A DNA stretch of 64,000 nucleotides, taken from contig NZ_CP174509.1 of NCBI RefSeq assembly GCF_045920555.1, positions 3,596,001 to 3,660,000 on the forward strand, read 5' to 3'. A program made the translations under genes and the position numbers. Of this stretch, positions 8,889 through 18,276 are shown piece after piece (position 1 is the first letter of the stretch; each line of letters begins with the position of its first letter). The notes under the pieces are model-generated. The model searched no databases. It worked only from the letters and a program-made list of their open reading frames with translations, and had not been told where the DNA came from. The stretch is from Pseudalkalibacillus sp045920555 (GTDB lineage: Bacteria; Bacillota; Bacilli; Bacillales; Fictibacillaceae).

Positions 8889-10615
8889 CATGAAGTGATT
8901 TTCACTTCATCCGCAAACTGGATCATTTCTTTTGCATGACGTTTGGTCAAGTCGGTCACTTCTACCCCAGAAATCATCCGGGCGATTTCTTTTACCTTCT
9001 CATCAAACGACAAAGGTTTGACGACAGTCAATGTACGATTGCCTTTGATGCTTTTTTTAATATAAAGGTGCCGATCCGCCATTGCAGCAACCTGTGGCAA
9101 ATGGGTGATACAAAGGACTTGTGAACCTGTAGAAAGCTTTTGGATTTTTTCTGCAATCGCTTGTGCAACCCGACCGCTGACTCCTGTATCAACTTCATCA
9201 AAAATGATGGAGGCGACTCCTTGCTGATTGGAGAAGATCGCTTTCAATGCAAGTATGATTCTCGATAGTTCTCCGCCAGACGCAATTTTCACTAGTGGTT
9301 TTAAAGGTTCTCCTGGATTTGTTGAAATTAGGAACTCAACTTCATCCATTCCGCTTTTCGTGAAACTGATTTTGCTTCCGTCTATATCCGTAGAAACGGT
9401 GGAAATACCGGAAACCGCTTCGAATGAAACCTCGAAGGTTGTCTTTTCCATATAAAGATCTTTCAGTTGCTGGTGGATTTTTTTCTCAAGTTTTTCAGCT
9501 GCCTTCTTTCTTAGAATGCTTAACTGTTTTGCTTCTAAGTAAAAATCTTTTCCGATTTCTTCAAGATTTTCTTTTAGTAGTCTGATCCGATCATCTTTAT
9601 TTGTAAAGGTATCCAATTCTTCTTCAATACGGGAACTATACTCTAAAATTTCTTCAACAGAATTTCCGTATTTCCGCTTCAATGAATTGATTTCATGCAG
9701 ACGTTCCTCAATAACGTCCAAACGGCCAGGATCAAACTCCATTGCTTCGACATAATTTCTTAGTTGATGTGCGCTGTCTTCCAATGTGTAATAGGCATTC
9801 GTAACGGCTTCTTGAATCGGTATCAACTCTGAATCAAAGTCTGAAACATCTTCCAAATGGCTCATAGCGAGACCTAATACATCGATTCCTTTTTGTTCAC
9901 CATATAACGCTTGATATGCATCAGTCACAGATTGGTATAACCGTTCGAAATTACTTAAACGCTGCTTTTCCTCTTGTAATTCTTCATCTTCATTAGGTTG
10001 TAGTTTAGCCCGCTCGATCTCTTCCAATTGATATTGGATCAGATCAATACGATGCGCCATCTCCTGCTCATTTTCAGTCAAGTTCTTCAGCTGTTTCTGC
10101 ACCTCTATGTAACGCTTGTACAATTGCTGATACTCTTGCAGGGTCCGTTTCAAGTCAGATGAATTGTATTGATCCAACAAACTTAAATGTTTATCACTTT
10201 GCAATAAAAACTGGTGTTCATGCTGACCGTGGATATCTATGAGGGATTGGCCTATTTCACGGAGAATTGCAAGTGTTACCAATTTTCCGTTTACACGGCA
10301 AATGCTTTTACCTGAACTCGTCATGTCACGTTTTAGAACGACCATTCCATCGCTCACTTCAATCCCAAGCCCTTGTGCTTTGTCGATTACAGAGTGATCT
10401 CCCGGAATATAAAAAAGGCCCTCAATTTCCGCACGATCTGTGCCATGACGGACGTACTCTGTTGATCCGCGCCCACCGATCAACAATCCGATTGCATCAA
10501 TAATGATTGATTTCCCTGCCCCTGTCTCCCCTGTCAAAACAGTCAGCCCGTCGTCAAAGGGAACAGTCACTTCTTCTATAATTGCAAAATTCCTAATTGA
10601 AATTTCGGTAAGCAT
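8888..10615 (-). CDS. recN: DNA repair protein RecN
   Basis: SMC-like ATPase that acts early in double-strand break repair. The 575-aa protein begins with MLTEISIRNFAIIEEVTVPF and Walker A GETGAGKSIIIDAIG, has a central coiled coil (about 155-370) and ends with the ABC signature ASGGELSRIILALK and Walker B SIIFDEVDTGVSG. ATG start with AGGAGGGG upstream; 16 bp after argR, so the two are probably cotranscribed. Confidence 0.98.
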   Translation of the reverse strand: MLTEISIRNFAIIEEVTVPFDDGLTVLTGETGAGKSIIIDAIGLLIGGRGSTEYVRHGTDRAEIEGLFYIPGDHSVIDKAQGLGIEVSDGMVVLKRDMTSSGKSICRVNGKLVTLAILREIGQSLIDIHGQHEHQFLLQSDKHLSLLDQYNSSDLKRTLQEYQQLYKRYIEVQKQLKNLTENEQEMAHRIDLIQYQLEEIERAKLQPNEDEELQEEKQRLSNFERLYQSVTDAYQALYGEQKGIDVLGLAMSHLEDVSDFDSELIPIQEAVTNAYYTLEDSAHQLRNYVEAMEFDPGRLDVIEERLHEINSLKRKYGNSVEEILEYSSRIEEELDTFTNKDDRIRLLKENLEEIGKDFYLEAKQLSILRKKAAEKLEKKIHQQLKDLYMEKTTFEVSFEAVSGISTVSTDIDGSKISFTKSGMDEVEFLISTNPGEPLKPLVKIASGGELSRIILALKAIFSNQQGVASIIFDEVDTGVSGRVAQAIAEKIQKLSTGSQVLCITHLPQVAAMADRHLYIKKSIKGNRTLTVVKPLSFDEKVKEIARMISGVEVTDLTKRHAKEMIQFADEVKITS

Positions 10616-10631
10616 ATTTCCCCTCCTAACA

Positions 10632-11081
10632 TTACAACATATCTAAAAACTGTCGTGTAATATCAGGGCTATCCTTAGGAGATCGACAAATGATCAGTAT
10701 CGTATCGTCACCGCAGATTGTACCCATGATTTCTTCCCAATCAAGATTGTCAATCAAAGCACCTACTGCGTTCGCATTGCCAGGTAACGTCTTCATGACA
10801 ATGAGGTGATCTGTATGATCAATATTGATGAAGCTGTCGGTCAAAGTCCGTTTCAGCTTTTGCAGGGGGTTGAATCTCTGGTCGGCAGGCAGACTGTACT
10901 TATATCGCCCATCCTGCATCGGGACTTTTACGAGATGCAATTCTTTAATATCACGGGATACAGTAGCCTGCGTGACATTGAAGCCTGCATTTTTCAACCT
11001 TTCTACAAGTTCATCCTGAGTATCAATATCGAAATTTGTTATGATTTCCCTGATTTTTATATGCCTTTGTCCTTTATTCAT
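10632..11081 (-). CDS. ahrC: Arginine repressor/activator ArgR (AhrC)
   Basis: Hexameric arginine-responsive regulator: represses arginine biosynthesis and activates catabolism. The 149-aa protein has the N-terminal winged helix (IREIITNFDIDTQDELVERL ... TQATVSRDIKELHLVKV) and the C-terminal arginine-binding oligomerisation domain with GTICGDDTILIICR. ATG start with GTGGAGTG upstream. Upstream of recN as in B. subtilis, but separated from tlyA by a MurE-like gene, which is unusual. Confidence 0.97.
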   Translation of the reverse strand: MNKGQRHIKIREIITNFDIDTQDELVERLKNAGFNVTQATVSRDIKELHLVKVPMQDGRYKYSLPADQRFNPLQKLKRTLTDSFINIDHTDHLIVMKTLPGNANAVGALIDNLDWEEIMGTICGDDTILIICRSPKDSPDITRQFLDML

Positions 11082-11235
11082 CTAAATCACTCCACAAGTT
11101 TGTACACACATGTATATGCCTATCATATAGGAAGTAGCTAAAATTGTACATCTTTTATGAATAAACATGAATATTGCTGTATATTGTTTTGTTCCCGTTT
11201 GGAATGAATTATATACTTTATATTTCTCTCCAAGA

Positions 11236-11296
11236 AAAAAGGGATCCCCCGAGAATTTGTATGACTACAACCTCTATAGGTCAATCCCCTCAATAG
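11236..11296 (-). terminator. Probable terminator of the murE-like gene
   Basis: On the minus strand GGGGAT and ATCCC arms flank a loop with a smaller CCTCTATAGG helix and are followed by TTTTTT. Large and imperfect, hence moderate confidence. Confidence 0.4.
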
Positions 11297-11298
11297 AT

Positions 11299-12735
11299 TT
11301 AATTGGTTAAATACTCGATTGTTTCTGAATCTGATGAAGTCGGAAGTGAATAGCTTTGTTTATAAGTCTCATGTCCTTTCCCTGTTATCACGACCCAATC
11401 ACGGGAACCGGTGATTTCAAGCGCATATTTGATCGCCTCTGTACGATCCGGGATGATGAACCCTTTTTGATTTCCGTATGTTTGATTCAAATTTTCCAGC
11501 GTTTCAATCATATCTTTTTCAGATACTTCGTTCAGGTCATCAAAGGTCAGGATATAATAATCACTATGTTCTGATGCGATTCTGATCATATCACCTCTTT
11601 TATCTGTATCTGCATCTCCTCGAAAACCGAAAACATGGATGACTTTATCAGCTCCATAATCATTTGCCGCCTTTAAACAGTGCAAGATTGCACTTGCTGT
11701 ATGGGCATAGTCTATGACTACCGTAGCATCGTTATGGTGCTTATATATATTGAACCGACCTGGAACTCCAGGAAATGTTACTAGTGAAGATAAGATGTGT
11801 TCTCTTGTCAGATCAAATTGGGATGCAGCAGCATAAGCCATGACAGCATTGTACAAATTGTGCAATCCCGGCATATTGAAATCAACCTGAAAACTGGAAT
11901 ATTCGTCCGCTATTTGTAAGCTTGAATGTTTTATATCTTCGATGTGTAAATCAGCTTGTGAAGATTGTCCGACGGTGTAAACTTCTTCATTATTTTTCCT
12001 CACTACCTTTTCAAGCTTGACACCCCAAGGATCATCTACATTGATGATCGCCTTGCCATTTTCTTTCATTTTATAGAAGAGACTGGCCTTTGTTTCAAAA
12101 TAACGCTCCATTGTACCATGGTAATTCAAGTGGTCATGAGATAAATTCGTAAATAGACAATAATCAAATGTCATACCTTCTAACCGATGTTGTGATAACC
12201 CATGTGAAGAAACCTCCAAAATCACCACTTGATCATTACTTTTATAAAGCAATTCATTTAATTTCAACACACTCGGTGTCGTATTACATGTATCAATCTC
12301 TTCTCCATTGATGATGTTTTTTATTGTGCCAAATAAACTGCAGGAAACCCCATTTGATTCTAAAACATGTTTCAGGAGATAGCTTGTAGTCGTTTTTCCG
12401 TTCGTTCCGGTAATACCGATCATGATTTTATCTTTTGCAGGATTATCATAAAACTTTTTAGAGATTGCTCCAAGCGCTATCCTGCTATTTTTCACTTTTA
12501 TATAAGGTATAGAAAGGCCTGTAAGATCATCTTCCCCGATTATAGCTGCGGCACCTTTATGGATCGCGTCGTTTATAAAAGAATGTCCATCTGTTTTTTC
12601 CCCTCTAATGGCAACAAATAAAAAGCCTTGCTCAACATTCAGCGAATTGTCGGTAATCCTTTTTATTTGGGTAGGAGGCAAGTTTCTATATTGTGCATCA
12701 TCAACTAAACTTTCAACTAAATACTGTAAATCCAT
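11299..12735 (-). CDS. MurE-like Mur ligase, atypical paralogue
   Basis: ATP-dependent amide ligase of the MurE type (478 aa). Visible: N-terminal UDP-MurNAc-binding-like region (SLNVEQGFLFVAIRGEKTDG), P-loop ITGTNGKTTTS (108-118), the acidic VSSHGL...DHLNYHGTM segment, ETKASLF with the lysine normally carbamylated (216), IDYAHTASA and the MurE signature GKGHETYKQ. The amino acid-recognition motif, DNPR in meso-diaminopimelate-adding MurE, is replaced by DDLN (399-402), and GGDRDRTKR is GDADTDKR. The substrate amino acid may therefore differ. It is not in a cell-wall cluster but alone between ahrC and tlyA, flanked by its own terminators, so it looks like an inserted unit. Peptidoglycan precursor salvage or a special peptide polymer are possible roles, not shown. 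Confidence 0.85.
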   Translation of the reverse strand: MDLQYLVESLVDDAQYRNLPPTQIKRITDNSLNVEQGFLFVAIRGEKTDGHSFINDAIHKGAAAIIGEDDLTGLSIPYIKVKNSRIALGAISKKFYDNPAKDKIMIGITGTNGKTTTSYLLKHVLESNGVSCSLFGTIKNIINGEEIDTCNTTPSVLKLNELLYKSNDQVVILEVSSHGLSQHRLEGMTFDYCLFTNLSHDHLNYHGTMERYFETKASLFYKMKENGKAIINVDDPWGVKLEKVVRKNNEEVYTVGQSSQADLHIEDIKHSSLQIADEYSSFQVDFNMPGLHNLYNAVMAYAAASQFDLTREHILSSLVTFPGVPGRFNIYKHHNDATVVIDYAHTASAILHCLKAANDYGADKVIHVFGFRGDADTDKRGDMIRIASEHSDYYILTFDDLNEVSEKDMIETLENLNQTYGNQKGFIIPDRTEAIKYALEITGSRDWVVITGKGHETYKQSYSLPTSSDSETIEYLTN

Positions 12736-12938
12736 CCGGCTTTTTGCTCCTTAATACTTTTTGGCTTTTATTTACCCTAAAAGGGGCATTTTCATCCGAA
12801 ATAGTGGAAAATTAAAAGCATTGCTCTTAATTCGTGTCTAGTTATTAGTTTTTCCAGATAAATAATAAAAACCCCTAGCATAAACATTCGCAACTTTTAT
12901 GTAATTTGGGTCAATAAAGAGACTTAACAGAGCTAAAA

Positions 12939-13000
12939 ACACTAAAGAGCTAAACCTCCATCATCCTTACCGATGTTTTTGGTCAGCTCTTTTTTGTCAA
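12939..13000. terminator. Possible terminator downstream of tlyA
   Basis: AAAGAGCTAAACC ... GGTCAGCTCTTTTTT arms around a roughly 35-nt loop; the best T tract is on the plus strand, with a weaker one on the minus strand. Confidence 0.4.
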
Positions 13001-13818
13001 TCTTTTTTCGATTCATGCGCTTCATTTACTACAGTTTCCGTATTACCCGTCCATTTGATGACCGCAGACTCATTAATATCAGGTTTTCTCAAATGAAGCA
13101 GAAATTCAATGTTTCCTTCTCCCCCGCGGATTGGTGAGTACGTACAATCTAAAACATGATATCCTTTTTCATGACTGAATTTAATCATTCGATCGATAAC
13201 AGCCTGATGAATTTTACGGTCACGGACGATCCCTTTTTTTCCGACTTCTTCACGTCCTGCCTCGAATTGCGGCTTGATGAGGGCAACGACTTCACCATTA
13301 TGGACAAGGATTTCTTTCAATACAGGCAGAATAAGCTTCAATGATATAAACGAAACATCAATTGTGGCGACGTGTGGTAAGCCATTATCAAAATCTTCAG
13401 GTTTCGAATATCTGAAATTGGTCCGTTCCATCACCTGTACACGGGAATCATTTCTCAGCTTCCAGTCCAATTGATTGTAACCGACATCGACTGCATACAC
13501 GAACTGTGCCCCATTTTGCAATGCGCAGTCGGTAAATCCCCCAGTTGATGAACCGATATCAATCATGATTTTATCCCTTACATCAAATCGAAAGGATTGC
13601 AACGCTTTTTCCAATTTCAAGCCGCCTCGGCTTACATAGGGGAGTGGATTGCCCTTCAATTCGATAGGAATGGATATATCAACCTTCTGACCAGGTTTGT
13701 CCATTCGTTCTTGTTCTGAATAGACAAGTCCAGCCATGATTGCTCTCTTGGCTTTTTCTCTCGTTTCGATCAAGCCTCGATCGACGAGAATAACATCAAG
13801 CCTTTCTTTCTTTTTCAT
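12997..13818 (-). CDS. tlyA: TlyA family rRNA 2'-O-methyltransferase (YqxC)
   Basis: S4-domain RNA-binding methyltransferase of the TlyA/hemolysin A family, which methylates ribose 2'-OH groups in rRNA. The 273-aa protein has an N-terminal S4 domain (RLDVILVDRGLIETREKAKR) and an FtsJ-like SAM domain with DIGSSTGGFTDCALQNGA and VYAVDVGYNQLDWKL. It starts 3 nt after dxs ends and is the last gene of the ispA-OLE-oapA-dxs-tlyA run. Confidence 0.95.
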   Translation of the reverse strand: MKKKERLDVILVDRGLIETREKAKRAIMAGLVYSEQERMDKPGQKVDISIPIELKGNPLPYVSRGGLKLEKALQSFRFDVRDKIMIDIGSSTGGFTDCALQNGAQFVYAVDVGYNQLDWKLRNDSRVQVMERTNFRYSKPEDFDNGLPHVATIDVSFISLKLILPVLKEILVHNGEVVALIKPQFEAGREEVGKKGIVRDRKIHQAVIDRMIKFSHEKGYHVLDCTYSPIRGGEGNIEFLLHLRKPDINESAVIKWTGNTETVVNEAHESKKD

Positions 13819-13820
13819 AA

Positions 13821-15713
13821 TTAATAAGCCCTTTGCTGTTTCTTTGGAATCATTTGCGAAACACGCTCGATGACCCCTTCTGGTGTCAATTCAATTTCTT
13901 CAAGCAATTTAGACACACTGCCGTGCTCAATGAATCGATCTGGAATACCCATACGGTCAATGACTGCATCGTGTATACCGAGGTCATGAATGAACTCTAG
14001 TACTGCACTTCCGAAACCACCTTGGAGTATCCCTTCTTCTATTGTCAAAATCGGAATACGTTTTGTTACAAGTTCGGTTATCATACCGTGGTCCAAGGGC
14101 TTAATGGAGCGGGCATTGACGACGATCGCGGAAATTCCCAGCGTCTTCAGCTTCTCTGCTGCTTTTAATGCAACAGGAATCATCGTCCCTACTGCAAGGA
14201 TTACAATATCTTTACCATCCTTCAAAACTTCCCATGTACCGATTTCGATCTTTTTCAATTCCTTGTCCATAGGAACACCAAGGCCCGTCCCTCTTGGGAA
14301 CCTAACTGCGATAGGTCCCTCGTTATATTCCGTTGCTGTGTAGACCATGTGCTGTAATTCGTTTTCATCTTTTGGATTAAGGACGACCATGTTAGGTAAG
14401 TGACGTAAGAAAGCAATGTCAAACACACCTTGATGCGTTTCGCCATCTGAACCTACTAATCCGGAGCGGTCCACCGCAAAGACGACATTCAGATTTTGGC
14501 GGCAGACATCGTGTACAAGTTGGTCATATGCACGCTGAAGGAAAGTGGAATAGATCGAAAGGACCGGTTTCATGCCCTGGGTGGCAAGTCCACCTGCCAT
14601 GGTTGTAGCATGCTGCTCAGCTATACCAACATCATAAAGTCGATCTGGGAACTCCTCTCCAAACGCTTCAAGCTTGGAACCAACTGTCATGGCAGGAGTC
14701 AGCACGACAAGCCTTTCATCTTTACGAGCTATTGTCCTTAGTGTTTCAGAAACGACCTTGCTGTATCCTGGTCCTGCAACAGTAGGTTTTATAAAATCTC
14801 CTGACTCGATCTTGTAAGGCCCTGGACCGTGCCAAGTCCCAATCGCATCCGTTTCGGCAGGCTTATATCCTTTCCCTTTCTGCGTCAAGACATGTACAAG
14901 TACAGGTCCCTTGGTCTTTTTGGCGTACTTGATGTTTTCCATCAGGTCATCAATATTATGTCCATCTACAGGTCCCAGGTACGTAAACCCAAGTTCCTCG
15001 AAAAATATCCCTGATACAAGCAAATATTTAAGGCAATCCTTCATACGTTCAGCAGTTGAAGCAAGACGCCCACCTGCAGGAACTTTTTTGATCAATGCTT
15101 CGAATTCTTCTTTTACGCGTTTATATTTCCCTGCCGTTCTTAAACGGCCTAAAACGTTGTGAAGTGCCCCAACATTCGGGGCAATGGACATTTCATTATC
15201 ATTCAAGATGACGATCAGGTCTTTTTGTTCGTGGCCGATATGGTTCAATGCTTCCAGAGCCATACCACCCGTTAGAGCCCCATCCCCTATTACTGCAATG
15301 ATATCTTCATCAGTTCCTTTAAGGTCCCTTGCTGTAGCCATTCCCATTGCAGCAGAAAGGGAAGTGGAACTATGCCCGGTCTCCCAAACATCATGATCAC
15401 TTTCAGAGCGTTTCGGAAATCCGCACAACCCTTTATATTGTTTTAGCGTATCGAACTGCGCTGCTCTCCCGGTTAAAATTTTATGGACATACGCTTGATG
15501 TCCTACATCCCAAATGAACTTATCTTTCGGGCTTTCAAACAGTTTATGCAGGACTAAAGTTAACTCAACTACCCCTAAATTAGGACCTAGATGCCCACCT
15601 GTTTTAGAAATCTTTTCGATTAAAAAAGTGCGAATGGTCGATGCCAACTCTTCAAGTTGTTCTCCATCTAGTTTTTTCAAAAATTTAGGATCTTTGATTG
15701 ATTCCAAATTCAT
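13821..15713 (-). CDS. dxs: 1-deoxy-D-xylulose-5-phosphate synthase
   Basis: Thiamine diphosphate enzyme for the first step of the MEP isoprenoid pathway (pyruvate + glyceraldehyde-3-phosphate). Full length, 630 aa: ThDP/Mg motif GDGALTGGMALEALNHIG ... LNDNEMSIAPNVGA, the central transketolase part with FAVDRSGLVGSDGETHQG and the C-terminal domain TIEEGILQGGFGSAV. It starts 10 nt after the oapA stop and continues the operon from ispA, so prenyl precursor supply (Dxs) and use (IspA) flank the OLE RNA and oapA. Confidence 0.98.
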   Translation of the reverse strand: MNLESIKDPKFLKKLDGEQLEELASTIRTFLIEKISKTGGHLGPNLGVVELTLVLHKLFESPKDKFIWDVGHQAYVHKILTGRAAQFDTLKQYKGLCGFPKRSESDHDVWETGHSSTSLSAAMGMATARDLKGTDEDIIAVIGDGALTGGMALEALNHIGHEQKDLIVILNDNEMSIAPNVGALHNVLGRLRTAGKYKRVKEEFEALIKKVPAGGRLASTAERMKDCLKYLLVSGIFFEELGFTYLGPVDGHNIDDLMENIKYAKKTKGPVLVHVLTQKGKGYKPAETDAIGTWHGPGPYKIESGDFIKPTVAGPGYSKVVSETLRTIARKDERLVVLTPAMTVGSKLEAFGEEFPDRLYDVGIAEQHATTMAGGLATQGMKPVLSIYSTFLQRAYDQLVHDVCRQNLNVVFAVDRSGLVGSDGETHQGVFDIAFLRHLPNMVVLNPKDENELQHMVYTATEYNEGPIAVRFPRGTGLGVPMDKELKKIEIGTWEVLKDGKDIVILAVGTMIPVALKAAEKLKTLGISAIVVNARSIKPLDHGMITELVTKRIPILTIEEGILQGGFGSAVLEFIHDLGIHDAVIDRMGIPDRFIEHGSVSKLLEEIELTPEGVIERVSQMIPKKQQRAY

Positions 15714-15722
15714 GGAACATCC

Positions 15723-16337
15723 TCACTTTCCTTTTGTATTACGTTTAAGTTTATTTTCGGCGGGCTGAGAGATCAATTGCTTTAACTTTAATCTTTCCTC
15801 AAAGAAATAGATTACTCGTCCTACCTGAAAAATAATGGAAGTGGAAAAATGAATGGCAAATGATTTACCAAACGCCTTCCCCCCAACGGTAAGCGCAGCA
15901 ACTACGCTTGTAAATACAATTGATACGATATATTGAAAAGCAGTCGCGTCATCCCCACCGAAGGCATTCGTCAACTGTACAATGACTACGGCAGAAGCGG
16001 TACCGCTTATTATACCAGATATATCCCCAATGACATCGTTGCAAAAGCTTGCAACACGGTCAGCGTTACGGCTAATGGTTATCGCTTGCCGTGCGCCTTT
16101 TACTTTCTCGGACGCCATCGCATGGAATGGAACTTCATCTGCAGCCGTAGCAGCCACTCCTATAATATCAAATATAACGCCAATTAGCACAATGATAAAT
16201 ACAATGATTATACCGACTGCCCAATTGACGCCTTTTATGGACAAAGTTGAAACCACTGAAAAAATAGCCGCTAACACTAGCGTGATAACGGCGATTCCAG
16301 TACTCCATTTTAGGGATTTATTGAAAACTTTATTCAT
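15723..16337 (-). CDS. oapA: OLE RNA-associated membrane protein OapA
   Basis: A 204-aa integral membrane protein with four hydrophobic segments (about 14-33, 38-62, 113-130, 136-155) and a basic C-terminal tail (LKLKQLISQPAENKLKRNTKGK). The region GVAATAADEVPFHAMASEKVKGARQA is typical of OapA. It lies directly downstream of the OLE RNA and upstream of dxs, the known oapA position. OapA binds OLE RNA and recruits it to the membrane; the complex has been linked to stress tolerance (short alcohols, cold) and magnesium homeostasis in Bacillus (Alkalihalobacillus) halodurans. ATG start with AAAGGAG 8 nt upstream. B. subtilis has no counterpart here. Confidence 0.88.
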   Translation of the reverse strand: MNKVFNKSLKWSTGIAVITLVLAAIFSVVSTLSIKGVNWAVGIIIVFIIVLIGVIFDIIGVAATAADEVPFHAMASEKVKGARQAITISRNADRVASFCNDVIGDISGIISGTASAVVIVQLTNAFGGDDATAFQYIVSIVFTSVVAALTVGGKAFGKSFAIHFSTSIIFQVGRVIYFFEERLKLKQLISQPAENKLKRNTKGK

Positions 16338-16489
16338 GGATACTCCTTTTGAATATATCTTCTACCGATCATGCATATAAAACGGCCCTTTAATAATCCT
16401 ATTTAATACTAGTTATGTTATACTTAATTGTGGATTTTTACGACATCCCAAAGTCAATTGAGACTATAGAATATCCTTAATCCTCATAT

Positions 16490-17112
16490 GTATTGTGGAG
16501 TGGTCATTCAAAGAGTAAACACTGCGGCTTAGGTCCAGTAGGTTTTCCCAGAGAGGTACCAATGCGTTGCCACACTGGAGGTTTCCCTTTAATCCTCCCT
16601 TGACGTTGTCGCCAATCGTCAGACTAGATTACCACTTAGTCCGCACTATAATCCCCTTTGAACGTCACATGGAACAGTCTAGGAGTTTTCCTCAACAGTC
16701 TTTACCATTTCCTAGCCTCTTTCGCAGAGTCGATTTCATATGGTATAGAATACTCTTCAGCGGCCAACCGAAGATTTTTCCTCTTCCATAATCCCCTCAA
16801 ACACCACTCAAGGCAGGCTACGCTGCTCACCAGTAGTTTCTAGCGACCGAAAAAACCGGTGAAAACAGGTTTATAACCCCAGTTCGCAATAAGGTATTAG
16901 CACACAAATCGCAAAGTTGAGGTCCTCCGCGGCAAAAGGGTCAACGCCCACATGCCATTGTGGATCGCCCTTCAGCCTTAACTCCCAGTGCAGACCCAAA
17001 GCTGGGCGCTTCGAGCCTATACAAGGAACTTCATCGATGTGCCCTTTGGCGGATTTTTAGGCCCGCCCTCAGAAATGGGAGACTGACTAGAATACTGCAC
17101 CACTCCTCATGT
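16490..17112 (-). ncRNA. ole: OLE RNA (ornate, large, extremophilic)
   Basis: An 815-bp stretch between ispA and oapA has no plausible gene but is dense in inverted repeats. Read on the minus strand, an RNA of about 620 nt runs from GGAGUGGU (17106-17099) to ACCACUCC (16504-16497); these ends pair exactly and would close the structure. Inner helices include GGGCGGGCCUAAAAAUCCGCC and AAACCUCCAGUGUGG. Size, ispA-OLE-oapA-dxs synteny and the neighbouring oapA identify the OLE family, found in extremophilic and anaerobic Firmicutes. It is probably processed from the operon transcript. Exact ends are inferred from the terminal pairing. Confidence 0.88.
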
Positions 17113-17152
17113 AATTATAATATACCACAGAAAGGGTTATGTCTCAATGTTT

Positions 17153-18040
17153 CTAGTGATCCCTGCTGACCATATAGTCTGTGAAATGCTCTAACCATTC
17201 ATGTTTTATACTTGCTTTATATAAGTGTTGCTTTGCATCATCTACTTCCTTGAACAATTGGTCTTTTGCTCCTGTAATCGTCAATAGATGGGGGTATGTA
17301 CTCTTGTTATTTTGCACATCGCTGCCAATTGGCTTTCCAATTTTCGCTTCATCACCTTCTACATCCAAAATGTCATCCTGGATCTGAAATGCAAGCCCTA
17401 GATGTTGGGCAAATTGAATAAGATGATCCAACTGCCGCTTATTTCCTCCTGCGATACGCGCGCCTGCATAAATCGCGTATCCTAAAAGTGCTCCTGTCTT
17501 TTTACGGTGGATCTGTTCTAAGTCTCCTATGGAAAGCGATCTTCCTTCTCCTTCAAGATCAGCTGCCTGGCCGTAAACCATGCCCTCTGGACCTGCAGCT
17601 TTGGAAAGATTCATGATCAAATCGACCTTCAGTTCATCATTCAAATGTTCAGAACCGGAAATCACTTCGAAAGCATAAGTCAGTAAAGCATCCCCTGCAA
17701 GTATCGCCATCGCTTCCCCATAAATTTTATGGTTGGTAAGATTGCCTCTTCTGAAATCATCATCGTCCATTGCCGGCAAATCATCGTGGATCAGGGAGTA
17801 AGTATGGATCATTTCGACAGCACACGCAGCATCCAGACCTAAGTTGCTATCCTTTTCAAAGGCTTCGATCGTCATGAGCAACAAGGTGGGTCGAAGCCGT
17901 TTGCCGCCCGCTAATATCGAATACAGCATCGCCTCTTTTAAGTTTGTATGCCCTTGGAGCCGGTCCACCTTTCCTGGTAATGTTTCATCAATTAAATTTT
18001 TCTTTTGTTGAAGAAGCTGCAAGAAAGTATTTTTGTCCAA
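17153..18040 (-). CDS. ispA: Farnesyl diphosphate synthase (geranyltranstransferase)
   Basis: Polyprenyl synthase of 295 aa that condenses IPP with DMAPP and GPP. Both Asp-rich motifs are present: HDDLPAMDDDDFRRG (first) and FQIQDDILDVEGD (second), with GGKRLRPTL near the N-terminus. Start is TTG with AGGAGG 10 nt upstream, immediately after the xseB stop. Upstream neighbour of the OLE RNA. Confidence 0.97.
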   Translation of the reverse strand: MDKNTFLQLLQQKKNLIDETLPGKVDRLQGHTNLKEAMLYSILAGGKRLRPTLLLMTIEAFEKDSNLGLDAACAVEMIHTYSLIHDDLPAMDDDDFRRGNLTNHKIYGEAMAILAGDALLTYAFEVISGSEHLNDELKVDLIMNLSKAAGPEGMVYGQAADLEGEGRSLSIGDLEQIHRKKTGALLGYAIYAGARIAGGNKRQLDHLIQFAQHLGLAFQIQDDILDVEGDEAKIGKPIGSDVQNNKSTYPHLLTITGAKDQLFKEVDDAKQHLYKASIKHEWLEHFTDYMVSRDH

Positions 18041-18042
18041 TC

Positions 18043-18276
18043 TCAGTCTTCCTCCTGTATCGCAAAGGGTTCTGTTTCCCCATTTTCCTTCAATAACTCA
18101 TCCATCTGCTTTTCAACATCCTGTAATTTATCATGGCATAGCTTTGAAAGCTTCATCCCTTCTTGAAATAAGCGAATGGACTCTTCAAGCGGTACGTCAC
18201 CTTCTTCTAACTTTCCGACGATATCTTCAAGCTCCATCATCGCTTCTTCAAAGCTCTGTTCTTTTTTCTCTTCCAT
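18043..18276 (-). CDS. xseB: Exodeoxyribonuclease VII small subunit
   Basis: A 77-aa, highly acidic helical protein with the XseB pattern FEEAMMELEDIVGKLEEGDVPLEESIRLFQEGMKL split across its length. It forms the single-strand exonuclease VII with XseA. The ATG overlaps the xseA stop (TAATG), indicating coupled translation. Confidence 0.96.
   Translation of the reverse strand: MEEKKEQSFEEAMMELEDIVGKLEEGDVPLEESIRLFQEGMKLSKLCHDKLQDVEKQMDELLKENGETEPFAIQEED

Noticed and set aside
11150..11180. ARG box near ahrC
   Set aside because: ATGAATAAACATGAAT is a direct repeat of half-sites, not the palindromic ARG box; too weak to call.
16567..17169. Plus-strand ORFs in the ispA-oapA gap
   Set aside because: Short, without ribosome sites or recognisable families, and lying on the complement of the structured OLE RNA.
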